Below, piece by piece: positions 62,830 through 64,000 of a DNA stretch of 64,000 bases. The position numbers and the translations under genes are program-made. The stretch's first letter is position 1; each line of letters begins with the position of its first letter. The notes beneath the pieces were generated by a model, which did not search any database, was not told where the DNA came from, and worked only from the letters and a program-made list of their open reading frames with translations. The stretch is taken from positions 45,490 to 109,489 of the forward strand of contig VXBA01003727.1 of the NCBI GenBank assembly GCA_013399895.1. The letters run 5' to 3'. This DNA comes from Serilophus lunatus. Its lineage: Eukaryota > Chordata > Aves > Passeriformes > Eurylaimidae.

Positions 62830-63320
62830 AGCTCAGAAGAGCTCCATTTGCTCTCAGAGCAGAGGATGAAAGAATAGGTAATGCGGGCAGCTGCTGTGGC
62901 TGTAGCTGATGGCTTGGAATTTGGCAAAGCATGGGACAGACATCTTCAGGCTTAGATGTGAGGAGGAGCACATGGGAATATAGCTTAACATCAGGGGGTT
63001 TGAGGTTAAGGAGGAAATAAAATACAGAACCTAAAGAAAGGACTCCAAAGCCTGGAGCAGAAGGAGACACAGGATGGATGATAGAAAATAGGCAGCAAAA
63101 GGTAGGTAGATGGTGAGAATGGGGAAATCAGCAGGTTAGCCAAGACGTGTATGAAAAGATCTTGCTACAGCAGGAACTTGGTGGACAAGGATGCTAGATG
63201 CATGAATTAAGTGGTCATGGATATGCAATGATGAGAAGGAAGACCATCAAGGAAACTAGGAGCAAGAAGCTGAAACTGGGTATTAAGACAGGGAAAGAAA
63301 GCGGAGAACATTGTGGATGA
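62830..63320. other. Unrecognised GC- and purine-rich island in intron
   Basis: Relative to its AT-rich surroundings this stretch is richer in G and A (GAGGAGGAGCACATGGG, GGAGCAGAAGGAGACACAGG, ATGGATGATAGAAAATAGG). Short frames exist on both strands, but none resembles a known protein and no splice-bounded exon is convincing. It may be an old repeat. Confidence 0.35.
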
Positions 63321-64000
63321 GCAGAAATGTTTTTGAGCACTTGGATACCCATGTCTGTCTGCTGTAGCTGATATTTTTTTCCCACCTGAACATTTCCCTA
63401 TTGCTGAGCAAATGGCTGTGAAACATGGAGGCAAAGCATGTTGTGTTTTGCCCGTGGCAGGCCAGTGCAGACAGGAGAGAGTTGTTTTTTGGTGTTCCTG
63501 TTGAGTCCATTACTGAAAATCAGAGAGCTCCTTACTAAGGATCCAAGTTTTCTGACAGCACTTCAGGTGATATTTCTGGATTTCTTGTTCTTTTTGCAAT
63601 TTTGAAGTTTATAAAGGCACAAGGAAGATGCTAAAAGTAAAACTGAAAGATCTTTAATGTGAAGATGAGCTTTCCAAAATTGCAGAACTGCAGTAGCTAA
63701 TGAAACTGCAAGCTGCCTCATGTGGTTATGCATATGATAATAATATGGTGTTTAAAAATAAGTTTATCCCTATGATTGTGTAGACGGTAAGATATTAAAA
63801 ATTTTATCAATTAGAGAGTGGTAAAACTTGTATTTAATAATTAGCATCTAAATATTTGTAGAAAAAGAGTAAATGTTAATCTCTTCATGTAAAGGTGTCT
63901 TTTGTTTGTTTGCTGGCTTTGTTTGGGCTGCTATTAGATTCACACTGATATCTAAAAGAAGTATTATAGAGATGTGTTTTATCACAGAATTACTAGGTTG

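Larger units (their letters stand above)
1..64000 (+). other. RIMS1: RIMS1 gene body (internal part; both ends outside window)
   Basis: Four exons on the + strand join in frame at canonical AG/GT sites and give a continuous RIM1 N-terminal region: Rab3-binding helix, FYVE-like zinc finger, SGAWFF motif and basic/Ser-rich linker up to SVSEKG. RIM1 is a cytomatrix protein of presynaptic active zones. Its N-terminus binds Rab3 and Munc13; the later PDZ and C2 domains bind ELKS, RIM-BP and calcium channels. The first exon, with its acidic helix and initiator Met, is not in the window. The exon after SVSEKG, which in mammals begins with an Asp-Leu-Asp-Tyr-Tyr-Trp stretch followed by the PDZ domain, was looked for by eye after 36383 and not found. 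That everything to 64000 is RIMS1 intron is an inference from this absence. Confidence 0.85.
36384..64000 (+). other. RIMS1: RIMS1 intron (5' part) running to the window edge
   Basis: No PDZ, C2 or other RIM1 exon was recognised in these 27.6 kb, so the stretch is taken as a single long intron. It contains CR1 copies at 37.5, 44.5, 56.9 and 60.7 kb, a probable LTR from 56472, an RTE-like LINE insertion at 46934-48429, and a poly-T run at 58873-58890. A GC- and purine-rich stretch at 62830-63320 is not recognised. The remaining sequence is AT-rich with no supported feature. A very short unrecognised exon cannot be excluded by eye. Confidence 0.65.

Noticed and set aside
36384..64000. Search for the next RIM1 exons (DLDYYW segment, PDZ domain start)
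   Set aside because: Read by eye and not found; presumed to lie beyond the window.
1..64000. CRISPR arrays, tRNA or rRNA genes, bacterial-type operons, novel defence-like systems
   Set aside because: No regularly spaced repeats, no tRNA B-box-type sequence seen, and the genomic context is a vertebrate intron.

Overview
The window is vertebrate nuclear DNA. It is intron-rich and AT-rich, with no bacterial-style operons, and the only genes supported are exons of one gene on the + strand. That gene is RIMS1 (RIM1, the presynaptic active-zone scaffold). Four exons join in frame: 6881-7094 (Rab3-binding helix and first part of the zinc finger), a 12-base microexon at 8756-8767 (Glu-Asp-Lys-Val), 33028-33371 (last zinc-finger cysteines and the SGAWFF motif) and 35512-36383 (Ser/Arg/Glu-rich linker before the PDZ domain). 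The true start codon lies upstream of base 1. The PDZ, C2A and C2B exons lie beyond base 64000. Assignment to RIMS1 rather than RIMS2 rests on WFFGSG, DGTLSDTATG and KQLTNHSPP, which I recall as RIM1-specific.

The repeats point to a bird. There are eight recognisable CR1 LINE 3' ends, some with the typical ATTCTGTG octamer tails, plus one degenerate CR1-like stretch. No SINE family is evident, and two stretches look like solo LTRs. A crocodilian or turtle is not fully excluded.

Layout: 1-6880 is intron with a CR1 tail and a probable solo LTR that contains a perfect 18-bp hairpin. 6881-8767 holds the zinc-finger exon and the microexon, 1.66 kb apart. 8768-33027 is a 24-kb intron with CR1 fragments, microsatellites and an imperfect inverted repeat. 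33028-36383 holds two coding exons. 36384-64000 is one intron up to the window edge. It carries four CR1 copies, a second probable LTR, and a 1.4-kb 5'-truncated non-CR1 LINE whose reverse transcriptase resembles RTE-type elements. That LINE is flanked by a 40-bp direct repeat with a single mismatch.

The exons would encode the N-terminal half of RIM1, which links Rab3/Rab27 vesicles and Munc13 to the release machinery. The microexon sits inside the zinc finger and has the sequence signs of a neuron-regulated microexon. I found no convincing undescribed biological system. The items most worth following up are the microexon and the RTE-like insertion with its long target-site duplication.
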